Of a stretch of DNA of 64,000 nt, positions 6,827 to 15,465 are shown in pieces. Source of the stretch: Planctomycetota bacterium (GTDB taxonomy: Bacteria > Planctomycetota > JAMOSO01). The notes beneath the pieces were generated by a model. That model was not told the DNA's origin. It did not search any database and was given only the letters and a program-made list of their open reading frames with translations. The stretch is taken from assembly GCA_027063065.1 (NCBI GenBank), contig JAMOSO010000012.1, forward strand, positions 1 through 64,000, written 5' to 3'. The position numbers and the translations under genes were made by a program. The first letter of the stretch is position 1. Each line of letters opens with the position of its first letter.

Positions 6827-8773
6827 TTAATTGATATTTTTGTTAACAGTGGCTTCGTTGTGATTAGAATTGTCTGTAAAAGAAATGGTAAAAGTAGCTC
6901 CATTTATATGGTTAGAAGCCTGTAAATTACCGCCCATTTCAGTCATAGCATTTGCTGAGTGATGTAGTCCAAAGCCATGGCCAGATTGTTTGGTTGTAAA
7001 TCCATAGGTAAAAATTTTAGCTAAATAAATTTCGGGTATGCCAGGGCCATTGTCGCTGATTTTAATAATGGGTTTTTTGTTGTCTATATATTTAATTTCT
7101 ATTTCTATAATATTGTCTTTAGGAGTGGTTGACATAGCCTCATAGGCGTTTTTAATTATGTTTGTTATAATATGAGCCAATTTGCTGCGGTGACATTTAG
7201 CTATTACGTTTTTTTCAAAATGCGTTTCAACTGTTACTTTATATTGTTGTAAATCAGTTTTCATTAATGCTAAAACTTTTTGGGTTTCTTCTGCTAAGTT
7301 TACTGTTTCTGTAAAATAGCCACCTTTGGCATAATCTTGTTGAGAATAAATGGCTTCTTTAATCATATAAATGGATTTGTCGGCACGCTGTATTAGTTGT
7401 AACTGTTCTATTTTTAGTGACTCAAACGTATGCGCCATTGCTATTATAAAATCAGGTATTTTTTTACCGCGTTTATCATTGGTTAAAAAATCATTAATGT
7501 TTTGTTGATTGGCTATAATTAAATCACTTAATTTGCGGACTTGTTCGGCAGGGCAGGCATTAATGCTTTGTTTAATTTGATAAAAACAAGTGCTAGTAGT
7601 GTTTAAAATATTACCAATGTTATGTAATATACCTGTGGATATTTCAGCCATACCTGCTTTATGTGCCGATTCTAGTAAGGCTTTTTGTGCTTGATTACGC
7701 TCGTTTAAAAGAGAGTCAATATCATGTTTTAGTAAATTTAAAGCATCATATACCTCACTATATTTGTCATTTGGATTGATTGGAAATAAATCTTGATTCA
7801 CTTCATCCCATGATAATCTAGCGATTGTACTGACAAGTTTATTAATTTCATCATCCGTGTGTGGTGTATTATCATTGGTTGCTAAATCTTGTTTTTCAAA
7901 CGTATAAATTAAATCAAACGCTTCTTGATCATTATTGACAAAATAGATATTTTTTTTAACAAAATATTGAAATGCCTTAATTGCAAATTTGTATAAGGTC
8001 GATCCACCTATAAAAATAATAGTTTGAGGTAGTATATTGTTGCCGTTTAAGTACTGCCACATTTGTTGAGAATATGCTCGTCTGGTGCGCCAGTCTCTTA
8101 CATGAGTATTTATAACATTTGATATACGATAATAATTGGCATTGTTTAGCAAGCCACTGTCGTATACTTTTTTTTGTATCGCAATCATAGGTTTTATATC
8201 GGTGTGTTTTAAATGTCCAGAACTAGTGATATACAAAATATTGTTGGCAATTATTTTAATATCTGATTTCCAATTATTAGATTTGTATACCCAATCAGGG
8301 TTAGTTGTAATGTTGCTTTGACCGTGTTTATATAGTATTTGATGAGCTTCTTTAATAGCTTGTTCTAAAGAATTTAAAAATAAAAAAGGAAATGGCGGGT
8401 CGTAGATTTTTAGGGCTAATTGATATATAAATTTTAAACGTGTAGGAGTATTAATGGATATAGTTGCTAATATACGTCCTTTATCAGCAAAATATTGATT
8501 TTTTTGCAGGGTACGATTTGATTTGTTAGGACGACCTTTAACAGAATTGTATTTGTGAATTTCTACAAAGGCGGTTTTATTTTTTAAATATTTATTGATA
8601 AATTGTTCTCTTAAGAGGTTGTAGGTAGCTATGTTTGCATTGGCTAAAGAACCTTTTATAATCACATATAATATACAGTTATCAATTACAGCAAATGAAA
8701 TGTAATAATTTGGACCTATTTCAATATTTTGCCATTCATCAGGTTGAAAAAAATGTTTAGAAGTATCTAACAT
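6827..8773 (-). CDS. Soluble histidine kinase with duplicated N-terminal domain
   Basis: No membrane helix is evident, so this sensor kinase is probably cytoplasmic. Residues about 1-150 and 165-300 look like two diverged copies of one domain: each has an ILY(V/I) strand with a Gly two to three residues on, then a helix, and ends near 'SLEQAIKEA' or 'NDQEAFDLI'. The fold may be STAS-like, but I do not recognise it. A coiled segment leads to an H-box of the GILHNIGN type (His384), where HN replaces HE/HQ. The HATPase domain has NIIKNAYEAM, ISDNGPGIP (about 571) and GHGFGLHHS (about 596). The HNxGN style is known in kinases that keep ATP-binding boxes. No receiver gene is adjacent and no clear ribosome site precedes the ATG. 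Partner and signal are unknown. Confidence 0.8.
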   Translation of the reverse strand: MLDTSKHFFQPDEWQNIEIGPNYYISFAVIDNCILYVIIKGSLANANIATYNLLREQFINKYLKNKTAFVEIHKYNSVKGRPNKSNRTLQKNQYFADKGRILATISINTPTRLKFIYQLALKIYDPPFPFLFLNSLEQAIKEAHQILYKHGQSNITTNPDWVYKSNNWKSDIKIIANNILYITSSGHLKHTDIKPMIAIQKKVYDSGLLNNANYYRISNVINTHVRDWRTRRAYSQQMWQYLNGNNILPQTIIFIGGSTLYKFAIKAFQYFVKKNIYFVNNDQEAFDLIYTFEKQDLATNDNTPHTDDEINKLVSTIARLSWDEVNQDLFPINPNDKYSEVYDALNLLKHDIDSLLNERNQAQKALLESAHKAGMAEISTGILHNIGNILNTTSTCFYQIKQSINACPAEQVRKLSDLIIANQQNINDFLTNDKRGKKIPDFIIAMAHTFESLKIEQLQLIQRADKSIYMIKEAIYSQQDYAKGGYFTETVNLAEETQKVLALMKTDLQQYKVTVETHFEKNVIAKCHRSKLAHIITNIIKNAYEAMSTTPKDNIIEIEIKYIDNKKPIIKISDNGPGIPEIYLAKIFTYGFTTKQSGHGFGLHHSANAMTEMGGNLQASNHINGATFTISFTDNSNHNEATVNKNIN

Positions 8774-8790
8774 AGCTGTATAACTATGTT

Positions 8791-9189
8791 TTACTTTGTG
8801 CCTTTTTCAATTGCGCAACTGGCATCTATTCCGCCCCTAGTATTATATTTAGTAAATACTTTTAAGTATTGAGGGGATAAAAGGTCAAAAATATCCTTAA
8901 AAATACGGTTTGTAGCATCTTCTTGGTAGATGCCGACATTGCGAAAGCTAACAAAATAATATTTTAAACTTTTTAATTCCACGATATTATCCTGTGGGAT
9001 ATAGGTAATTTCTATATCGGCGATATCAGGCAATCCAGAAAAGGGACATACGGCAGAAAACTCAGATGTTTTGTATTCGATTAATTGGCGTTCTCCTTTA
9101 TATGGAAAACACTCTAATATATTTGTGTTTATTGTGTCTTGACTTTGAAAAGATAAAACTTTTCCTTCTGCATAATTTTCATCAATCAT
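8791..9189 (-). CDS. queF: NADPH-dependent 7-cyano-7-deazaguanine reductase (QueF, short type)
   Basis: QueF reduces preQ0 to preQ1 in queuosine synthesis. At about 132 residues this is the short unimodular form. The catalytic Cys is in AVCPFSGLPDIAD, which also carries the catalytic Asp, and the QueF signature ELKSLKYYFVSFRN follows with GIYQEDATNRI. The frame stays open upstream to a TTG at 9219, but that codon lies inside a hairpin. The ATG at 9189 follows ACGAGAAA and removes ten non-conserved residues, so it is preferred. A QueD-like protein is encoded at 50.6 kb, so parts of the queuosine pathway are dispersed. Confidence 0.93.
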   Translation of the reverse strand: MIDENYAEGKVLSFQSQDTINTNILECFPYKGERQLIEYKTSEFSAVCPFSGLPDIADIEITYIPQDNIVELKSLKYYFVSFRNVGIYQEDATNRIFKDIFDLLSPQYLKVFTKYNTRGGIDASCAIEKGTK

Positions 9190-9207
9190 TATTTTCTCGT
9201 TATGATA

Positions 9208-9241
9208 ATCCCGATACAACCATTAATGATTGTATCGGGAT
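9208..9241. terminator. Hairpin between the lipoprotein gene and queF
   Basis: Perfect 12-bp arms (9208-9219 and 9230-9241) flank a 10-base loop. It begins seven bases after the stop of the DUF2846 gene on the minus strand and ends just before queF. There is no T-run, so it may be a weak terminator, an attenuator or an mRNA-stability stem. It lacks the preQ1-riboswitch A-rich tail. Confidence 0.6.
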
Positions 9242-9247
9242 ATTGGA

Positions 9248-9685
9248 TTATTGAGGTTGATAATATGAGGTTGAGCTTATTTCGGCTAAGCCTTCGGTGT
9301 CACTCATTTTTACAAGTGTATAAGCGCCAAAAAGACCTGGTTTAGCTTTTAAATAATATGCTTTGCCAGCTTCAAGGTTGTCGTATGTAATTGTATCTAA
9401 AGTAGATTTTGGAAACCCATTTTTTTGTAATTTTAATTTAAACGCACCTGCTTTAACGTGGATTGGGATATAAGCATTGTTAATTAAAGGGGTTACAGTC
9501 TTGTTGTCGTTTATAATCGCACTAAAATGTAATCCACGACTGATAAAGCTCTCAGGGCGATATAAATATACAACCGCTTCGTCAGTTTTAATTTGCTCTG
9601 CTTTAAAAGGCGTGCGAGGCATAACACAGCCTTGTAGTGTTATTAACACAAGCATTCCTACCATTAAAGTTAATTTGTTAATCAT
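9248..9685 (-). CDS. DUF2846-like lipoprotein
   Basis: A signal peptide ends in the lipobox LQGC (Cys20), so this is an exported lipoprotein. The rest resembles DUF2846 proteins: VVYLYRPESF near 38-48, a middle beta-rich part, then LEAGKAYYLKAKPG. The family has no settled function. CTAAGGAG precedes the ATG. Downstream is a hairpin and then queF, so they may share a transcript, but no functional link is evident. Confidence 0.75.
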   Translation of the reverse strand: MINKLTLMVGMLVLITLQGCVMPRTPFKAEQIKTDEAVVYLYRPESFISRGLHFSAIINDNKTVTPLINNAYIPIHVKAGAFKLKLQKNGFPKSTLDTITYDNLEAGKAYYLKAKPGLFGAYTLVKMSDTEGLAEISSTSYYQPQ

Positions 9686-9777
9686 TCCTGCTCCTTAGAT
9701 ATAAGTATAGTGATTATATTCATAAAGATGGCATTTGTTAATAAAATTATCGTAGCTTTTTGAATCAAAGCTAATTG

Positions 9778-9788
9778 GGCAACTAGGC
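9778..9788. promoter_or_regulatory. GGCAACTAGGC motif upstream of the GntR-type regulator gene
   Basis: This 11-mer recurs exactly at 14747-14757, upstream of the pseudopilin. Here it sits within the dyad AATTG-N10-CAATT. It could be an operator for the regulator whose gene starts 57 bases downstream. This is inferred from the repeat alone. Confidence 0.3.
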
Positions 9789-9808
9789 AATTAACCCGAT
9801 GATAATAT

Positions 9809-9836
9809 TTGTTTAAACTAAATATATGCTTATAGT
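9809..9836 (+). promoter_or_regulatory. Candidate promoter of the GntR-type regulator gene
   Basis: TTGTTT (9809-9814) and TATAGT (9831-9836) are 16 bases apart. The start would fall about at base 9843, directly before the ATG at 9845, implying a leaderless mRNA. The perfect palindrome GTTTAAAC (9811-9818) overlaps the -35 box and could be an autoregulatory site. Confidence 0.35.
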
Positions 9837-9844
9837 TGCTGATT

Positions 9845-10840
9845 ATGATAGGTAAAACAAATTTAATTATTAATTGGCTTACTGCTGAAATTGAATCGGG
9901 TAATTTTGCGGTGGGAGCGCCATTGCCAACTCGCATAGAAATTATGAATCGTTTTGGTGTTGCTCGTGCGACAGCAGATAAGGCAATTGCTAAATTAAGA
10001 GCTGACGGCCACATCTTTGGAAGACGTGGAGCTGGTACTTTTGTGGCTGCTAGATCTAGTCGGAATAGGGTGTTTTTAGTAAATCCGTCTCAAGAATGTT
10101 TAGATTATCTAACTCCATTGTTAAATGGCAAAATCGCTTATGAGATAGTCCAAAGTGATTTATTAGAGTCAATTTTTGAGCGTATTACACGTCCTGGAAC
10201 ACGTATTATTTGGGATAGACCCCGCGCGTGTGATAAGGGTTTGATTTTAAAATTAAATAAATGTGTGCCGTATCAATTAGTTATTAATAGGCGCGATCCC
10301 AATTTAAATTTTATCACTACAGATACGCAATTAGGAATAGGTAAAGGTATTGATGTAGTGCATAAAAAGATGGGCGATGATATTCCTTGGGTGGTGGTGT
10401 CGCCACCTGTTAATCCACAATGTTTTTTTTGGGCAGAACGTGAAGTGTTTTTTTATCAAGAACTCAATGCGCTTGGCAGGTTAGTTACGCTGAGTAAACG
10501 TATAGATTATGGTGGTTCATTGGCTACGGCCGAAGCTATGCAAGTATGGATTAATGAATTGCCAAAACGATTTGCGGTTTTTATCCCAGAGCGAGAATTA
10601 GTCAGAACGTTTTTGAAGGTATCATCTAAAATGGGATTGGTATCGGGTAAAGATTTTTGCATATTAATGACCGATCGTGATGATACTTTTGATATGGCTC
10701 CTGGTATTGTAGCTTTAGAACAAAACATAGTGTCTATGTTTTATGAAGCAGCCACATGGGCTTTGGATGAAGCACCTAAAAAATTAAAAAAATTAATTAG
10801 TCATAAAATACATAAAGGAGAATTTTATGGAACAGCTTAA
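9845..10840 (+). CDS. GntR-family transcription regulator with LacI-like ligand domain
   Basis: An N-terminal winged helix-turn-helix of GntR type (about residues 5-70) carries PLPTRIEIMNRFGVARATADKAI and the wing GRRGAGTFVA. The C-terminal part (about 75-330) is a periplasmic-binding-protein-like sugar-sensing domain as in AraR- or LacI-type regulators, ending near the cluster's first enzyme gene. The frame is open from a TTG at 9836, but the ATG at 9845 fits GntR starts better. No ribosome site is visible. It overlaps the next gene by 14 bases, so it heads the carbohydrate operon and probably controls it in response to a sugar. Confidence 0.85.
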   Translation: MIGKTNLIINWLTAEIESGNFAVGAPLPTRIEIMNRFGVARATADKAIAKLRADGHIFGRRGAGTFVAARSSRNRVFLVNPSQECLDYLTPLLNGKIAYEIVQSDLLESIFERITRPGTRIIWDRPRACDKGLILKLNKCVPYQLVINRRDPNLNFITTDTQLGIGKGIDVVHKKMGDDIPWVVVSPPVNPQCFFWAEREVFFYQELNALGRLVTLSKRIDYGGSLATAEAMQVWINELPKRFAVFIPERELVRTFLKVSSKMGLVSGKDFCILMTDRDDTFDMAPGIVALEQNIVSMFYEAATWALDEAPKKLKKLISHKIHKGEFYGTA

Positions 10841-11987
10841 AAAAGTTAAAGTGGCTGTTATTGGTGTTGGCAATATGGGTGCAGCGCATATTGATGTAAT
10901 TAAAACAATAGATAATATGCAAGTAGTGGCTCTGTGTGATATAGATAAAGAAAGAGCAGATAAAATAGCTAAAAAAGCTGATGTGTCTGTTTATTATGAT
11001 TATAAAACACTATTTAAAGAAGCAGATATAGATGCTGTTATTGTAGCTACACCACATTATGACCATACTACAATAGGGATTGCTGCATTGAAGGCAGGTT
11101 TTCATCTTTTGGTAGAAAAGCCTATCTCGGTACATAAGCAAGATTGTCAAAAACTTATTAAAGCACATACTAATAAAAAACAAATTTTTGCAGCGATGTT
11201 TAATCAACGTACTAATCCTCATTATAAAAAATTAAAACAATTAATAGATACAAACGCTTTAGGAAAAATCACACGTATCAATTGGATTATTACTGATTGG
11301 TTTCGTACAGAAAGTTATTATAAATCTGGTGGTTGGCGTGCCACTTGGAGCGGTGAAGGTGGCGGCGTTTTGTTAAATCAATGCCCGCATCAATTGGATT
11401 TACTGACATGGTTATTTGGTATGCCAAGCACTGTGCGTGCCAATATTGCAATTGGTAAATATCACGATATCGAAGTAGAAGATGAAGTAACCACTTATTT
11501 AGAATACCCCAATGGTGCAACTGGTATTTTTATTACTTCAACAGGAGAAGCTCCGGGTACCAATCGTTTTGAAGTTACTGGCACAATGGGCAAAGTAGTT
11601 ATTGAAGGTAGTGATGGTATTACTTTTGTGCGCAACGAAGTGCCTTGTGATGAACATAGCCTTAAGAGTAGTGCTGGCTTTGCGCCTCCAGAACTTTGGA
11701 ATGTTAAAATTCCTATTGACGGCTGTGGTTCTCAACACGAAGGCATTTTACGTAATTTTGCCAATGCTATTGTCAAAGGAGAGGATTTAATTGCTCCCGC
11801 ATCTGAGGGTATTAATTCAGTGGAATTGGCCAATGCTATGTTGTATTCGGGCATGTTGAATAAAACAGTAACAATGCCTTTGTCAGCCTCTGGTTACGCT
11901 AAGAAATTAAAAGAATTAATAGCTACTTCTAAACCTAAAAAAGAGGTGGTAAAAATTAATATCGATGATTTTGAAGACTCATTTTAA
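10827..11987 (+). CDS. Gfo/Idh/MocA-family oxidoreductase
   Basis: This is an NAD(P)-dependent sugar or sugar-derivative oxidoreductase. The Rossmann motif VIGVGNMGAAH opens the protein, CDIDKERA follows beta2, and EKPISVHKQD carries the catalytic Lys of the family. The C-terminal alpha/beta part contains GGGVLLNQCPHQLDLLTW, with the His typical of the active-site helix. AAAGGAG precedes the ATG, inside the end of the regulator gene. It pairs with the epimerase 11 bases downstream. The substrate is unknown; cyclitols, glycosides or amino sugars are all possible. Confidence 0.92.
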   Translation: MEQLKKVKVAVIGVGNMGAAHIDVIKTIDNMQVVALCDIDKERADKIAKKADVSVYYDYKTLFKEADIDAVIVATPHYDHTTIGIAALKAGFHLLVEKPISVHKQDCQKLIKAHTNKKQIFAAMFNQRTNPHYKKLKQLIDTNALGKITRINWIITDWFRTESYYKSGGWRATWSGEGGGVLLNQCPHQLDLLTWLFGMPSTVRANIAIGKYHDIEVEDEVTTYLEYPNGATGIFITSTGEAPGTNRFEVTGTMGKVVIEGSDGITFVRNEVPCDEHSLKSSAGFAPPELWNVKIPIDGCGSQHEGILRNFANAIVKGEDLIAPASEGINSVELANAMLYSGMLNKTVTMPLSASGYAKKLKELIATSKPKKEVVKINIDDFEDSF

Positions 11988-11998
11988 GGTAAACTATT

Positions 11999-12877
11999 AT
12001 GTATATGACAGGATTTGCCGACGAAGCGGCAATTACATTAGATGGTCAAATTAAAGCCACTCAAGAATTGGGTTGGCAATATATTGAATCGCGTTCCATT
12101 GATAAAATTAATATTCATAATTTAGATAATAAAGCATTTGATGAAGTAGAGGCTAAGCTAAAAGATGCAAACATTAAGATTAATTGTTTTGGATCAACTA
12201 TAGCTAATTGGCAAAAAGAAATCAATCAGCCTATTGATTCTTCTATCGAAGAAGCCAAGCGCGCCATTGAGCGTATGCATCGGTTAGATACAAAACTAAT
12301 TAGGATTATGAGTTTTGCATTATTAAAAGATAATGAGCCAGATAATCAAATGAAAGAAGAACGTTTTAAAAGATTACGATTAATTGTTGATATGTTTCTA
12401 ACAGAAGGTCTAACCCCTGTACATGAAAATTGTATGAACTATGGAGGCTTAAGCTATAAACATACATTAGAGTTAATTGATAATGTACCGGGATTAAAAT
12501 TAGTCTTTGATACGGGTAATCCAGTTTTTACCGATGATAGATCTCAGCCCAAACCTTATCCAAAACAAAATTCTTGGGAGTTTTATTCAGCTGTGCGCGA
12601 ACATATCAGTTACATTCATATCAAAGATGGCGTTTGGAATAACGCCAAAGAAGATTGTGATTATACATATCCTGGACAAGGTCAAGGGTGTGTAAAAGAA
12701 ATAATGGCAGATTTGATTAAAAATAATTATGACGGTGGGATTTCTATTGAGCCACATATGGCTGCTGTTTTTCATGATAACAATCAAGATGTAGACGAAA
12801 ATGAGATGTATAATATATATGTAGAATACGGCAAACAAATGCAAAAAATGATTTTGGATTTAGGCGGTATTTTATAA
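11999..12877 (+). CDS. Sugar phosphate isomerase/epimerase-like TIM barrel
   Basis: The protein has the xylose-isomerase-like TIM-barrel pattern of AP_endonuc_2 proteins. Metal-ligand segments include VHENCMNYGG (Glu), LVFDTGNPVF (Asp), YIHIKDGVW (His/Asp) and ISIEPHMAA (Glu). Length (292) is normal. It lies between two Gfo/Idh/MocA oxidoreductases and overlaps the second by one base (TAATG). Such pairs act together on oxidised sugars in several known pathways. The exact substrate cannot be read from sequence. Confidence 0.88.
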   Translation: MYMTGFADEAAITLDGQIKATQELGWQYIESRSIDKINIHNLDNKAFDEVEAKLKDANIKINCFGSTIANWQKEINQPIDSSIEEAKRAIERMHRLDTKLIRIMSFALLKDNEPDNQMKEERFKRLRLIVDMFLTEGLTPVHENCMNYGGLSYKHTLELIDNVPGLKLVFDTGNPVFTDDRSQPKPYPKQNSWEFYSAVREHISYIHIKDGVWNNAKEDCDYTYPGQGQGCVKEIMADLIKNNYDGGISIEPHMAAVFHDNNQDVDENEMYNIYVEYGKQMQKMILDLGGIL

Positions 12878-13935
12878 TGAAATTGCGCTGTGCTTTAATT
12901 GGGTGCGGTACAATAGCACCGACCCATTTAAATGCTATTGATAATTATCCTAATGCAGATGTAGTTGCCGTTTGTGATATACGATCCGAGCGTATGCAAG
13001 CATTGGTGATTAATCATCCGGATATAAAGCAAGTGGCTGATTACAATGATTTATTAGATAAATCTATTATTGATGTGATTGTGGTGTTAACGGAACACGA
13101 CCAGCACTTGCCTGTAGTGCAAGGAGCTTTAAATGCAGGTATTCATGTGTTGTGTGAAAAACCAGTAGCGGTTAATTTATTGCAATTAGACTCTTTAATG
13201 CAGGCGCTGAAAATTAAAAAAAGTATTGCAGGGGGTGTGTTTCAGCATCGCTTTGAACCATATAATATAGTTTTAAAAGAATGTTATAATTCAGGTTTAT
13301 TGGGCACTGGTTTAACTATTACATTAGAGCATCGTTGTTTGCGTGCAGCTGACTATTATAATCAGGATAAATGGCGTGGGACGTTAAAACACGAGGGAGG
13401 GTCTGTATTAATTAATCAATCAATCCATTTTTTTGATTTGTTATTATTTATTGCTGGGGATATACAATCGCTTAGTTGTTCATTAGCTAACCGAACTCAT
13501 GGAGATTTAATCGAAACAGAAGACTCTGCAGTTGGTACGTTAAAATTTAAATCAGGTTTATTGGGTAGCTTTGCAGTTACCTCGTCTAGCCAATGTGAAT
13601 CGTGGTCATATCGCATTACTTTAGCAGGTTCTAAGGCTACTGTAATTATTGCCGACGGTAAGCCGATGGTCGTTGCCGATGATACATTAAAACAAATTAT
13701 TGAAGATAAATTTAAGCGTCATTTAAATTTAGATAATGATAGTGCAGAAAAACATTATTACGGCGGTGGTCATAGCGATAATATTTGTGATTTTTTAGAT
13801 GCAGTAATTAACAATAGTAATCCAAAAGTTACTTTAGAATCAGCATCAATATCGACAGCTTTAATACATTATTTATATAAATCAGCTCAATTAAAACAAA
13901 CAATTAATTTTAATCCACCATATTTGGAGATTTAA
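12877..13935 (+). CDS. Gfo/Idh/MocA-family oxidoreductase, second copy
   Basis: It has the Rossmann motif LIGCGTIAPTHLNAI, CDIRSERM and the catalytic segment CEKPVAVNL. GGSVLINQSIHFFDLLLF is the active-site helix with His. It is clearly diverged from the first oxidoreductase of the cluster, so a distinct substrate or step is likely. It starts within the stop codon of the epimerase and is followed one base later by the next epimerase gene, giving an alternating oxidoreductase/epimerase order. Confidence 0.92.
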   Translation: MKLRCALIGCGTIAPTHLNAIDNYPNADVVAVCDIRSERMQALVINHPDIKQVADYNDLLDKSIIDVIVVLTEHDQHLPVVQGALNAGIHVLCEKPVAVNLLQLDSLMQALKIKKSIAGGVFQHRFEPYNIVLKECYNSGLLGTGLTITLEHRCLRAADYYNQDKWRGTLKHEGGSVLINQSIHFFDLLLFIAGDIQSLSCSLANRTHGDLIETEDSAVGTLKFKSGLLGSFAVTSSSQCESWSYRITLAGSKATVIIADGKPMVVADDTLKQIIEDKFKRHLNLDNDSAEKHYYGGGHSDNICDFLDAVINNSNPKVTLESASISTALIHYLYKSAQLKQTINFNPPYLEI

Positions 13936-13936
13936 T

Positions 13937-14731
13937 ATGGGTGCTAAAACAGCAGTTCAATTATTTACAGTTAGCGAATTTTGCAACACACCAAAAGATT
14001 TTGCTACAAGCATAAAAAAATGTAGTGATATAGGTTTTAAAGCAGCGCAAGTAAGTGGCGTAGCCTGTTTAAATGGTTTAAAACCAGATTTGTCAGCCCC
14101 AGAAGCTAAAAAAATATTAGATGATAATGATATGCAATGTATCATAACTCATCGTCCATGGGCATCTTTAGTAGATAATCTAAGTTATGAAATTGATTTT
14201 CATAAAGCTTTAGATTGTGATTATATTGCCATTGGTGGTGTGGATCAAAATATGTATGAACATACCGCTCAAGGTTATCGTCAATGGCTAAATGATGCTC
14301 GTCCTATTATTGCTAAGTTAAAAGAAAATGGCATTAAATTTGGTCATCATAATCATGCTCATGAATTTCAAAGAACTGAGTTTCATGGTATTACTTTAGA
14401 GGATATTTTAATCGAAGAGGGCGGTGAAGATTTATTATTAGAGTTTGATTTGTACTGGATTGCCCATGCAGGAGCTAGTGTTACAGAATATCTCAATAAA
14501 GGTAAAGGGCGTGTACCTGTCGTGCATTTGAAAGACAAAGAAATTATTGAGTTGAGTAACGATACGCATATGGCGCCTATTGGCGAAGGTGTTATGCCAT
14601 GGAGTGAAATTATCCCAGCTTGCGAAGCCGCTGGCGTGCAGTGGTATGCTATAGAACAAGATGTGTGTCGTCGCGATCCTTTTGACTGCTTACAGTCCAG
14701 TTGGGATTTTTTAACGTCGCTAGGTGTGTAA
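13937..14731 (+). CDS. Sugar phosphate isomerase/epimerase-like TIM barrel, second copy
   Basis: A compact 264-residue TIM barrel of the IolE/xylose-isomerase-like group. Metal-ligand segments include GHHNHAHEF, LLEFDLYWIAHAG, VVHLKDKE and WYAIEQDVC. The FDLYW-AHAG pattern is typical of 3-keto-sugar or inosose-handling family members. TTGGAGATTTAAT precedes the ATG. It is the last enzyme gene before a 109-base gap with regulatory-looking repeats. Confidence 0.88.
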   Translation: MGAKTAVQLFTVSEFCNTPKDFATSIKKCSDIGFKAAQVSGVACLNGLKPDLSAPEAKKILDDNDMQCIITHRPWASLVDNLSYEIDFHKALDCDYIAIGGVDQNMYEHTAQGYRQWLNDARPIIAKLKENGIKFGHHNHAHEFQRTEFHGITLEDILIEEGGEDLLLEFDLYWIAHAGASVTEYLNKGKGRVPVVHLKDKEIIELSNDTHMAPIGEGVMPWSEIIPACEAAGVQWYAIEQDVCRRDPFDCLQSSWDFLTSLGV

Positions 14732-14746
14732 TTGCTTAAAGGACAA

Positions 14747-14757
14747 GGCAACTAGGC
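14747..14757. promoter_or_regulatory. GGCAACTAGGC motif upstream of the pseudopilin gene
   Basis: This is an exact copy of the 11-mer at 9778-9788, 84 bases before the pseudopilin ATG. A second regulator-binding site in the cluster is a possible reading. Confidence 0.3.
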
Positions 14758-14795
14758 TGATAAAATAGGGCTAAAAATTGTTTGTTGGGGTTATC

Positions 14796-14823
14796 TGTCT
14801 ATTATTACTTGTAATGATAGACA
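14796..14823. promoter_or_regulatory. 28-bp inverted repeat before the pseudopilin gene
   Basis: Arms TGTCTATTATTAC and GTAATGATAGACA (13 bases each) are complementary at 12 of 13 positions around a 2-base centre. It ends 17 bases before the ATG and three bases before the ribosome site AAAGGAG. The two-base centre argues against an RNA stem-loop and for a DNA operator. Confidence 0.5.
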
Positions 14824-14840
14824 TTAAAGGAGAGTTTAAT

Positions 14841-15455
14841 ATGAAGCATATAATTAAAAAATTTACACTGATAGAATTATTGGTTGTGATTTCAATTATT
14901 TCAATTTTGGCCAGTATGCTTTTGCCTTCCTTAAATAACGCCAAACAAAAAGCATTACGTATTTCATGCTCTAATAATTTTAAGCAAATAGGCTTGGCAA
15001 TGGTTAATTATTCTAATGATTATCGCTCAATTTTGCCTAGACCAAGATTGATAGGCTCTGCTTTGTATGGGAATTATGCCAATCATACTGCTACTGGTGA
15101 TGGAAATGGTGGTTTGGGATTATTGTATATAGATAATTATATAAATAATTGGAATGTTTTTATATGTCCATCACAGGAAAATCCAAACACAACTACCAAT
15201 TGGTTGACTTATACAATGCGAGTAAATGCCATGCCAGATTGGTTAGATGGTGTTCATCAAGATGCTAAACCATGGAGCGCTTGGCGGTTTCCAACCAATG
15301 GTGCTTATTGGTTGTCAGCGGATTATTATTCAAATAATACGCATAAATATGCTGGATTAAATGTGCAATATAGTGATGGCCATGTAGTTTTTGAAGATTT
15401 TGATTGGGCAAATAAGTCCTACGATACGATGAATAAGTCATATGATTATAAATAA
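14841..15455 (+). CDS. Type II secretion-like pseudopilin (PVC-group style)
   Basis: The N-terminus [26 protein letters not shown] without further residues is the class III signal and hydrophobic helix of PVC-group pseudopilins, with Glu5 of the mature protein. The usual Gly before the cleavage site is replaced by Lys. The C-terminal part carries the typical VQYSDGHVV motif. The chosen ATG follows AAAGGAGAG; an open frame upstream adds 21 residues without a start signal. Many such genes sit next to sugar-degrading genes in Lentisphaerota, where their role is not established. Confidence 0.85.
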   Translation: MKHIIKKFTLIELLVVISIISILASMLLPSLNNAKQKALRISCSNNFKQIGLAMVNYSNDYRSILPRPRLIGSALYGNYANHTATGDGNGGLGLLYIDNYINNWNVFICPSQENPNTTTNWLTYTMRVNAMPDWLDGVHQDAKPWSAWRFPTNGAYWLSADYYSNNTHKYAGLNVQYSDGHVVFEDFDWANKSYDTMNKSYDYK

Positions 15456-15465
15456 TGGAGATTAA

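Noticed and set aside
9190-9219. TTG start for queF at 9219
   Set aside because: It lies in the hairpin and adds ten non-conserved residues, and an ATG with an upstream purine-rich site exists at 9189.
9190-9247. Possible preQ1 riboswitch before queF
   Set aside because: Only a plain hairpin with a 10-base loop is present. The A-rich tail and loop sequence of preQ1 switches are absent.
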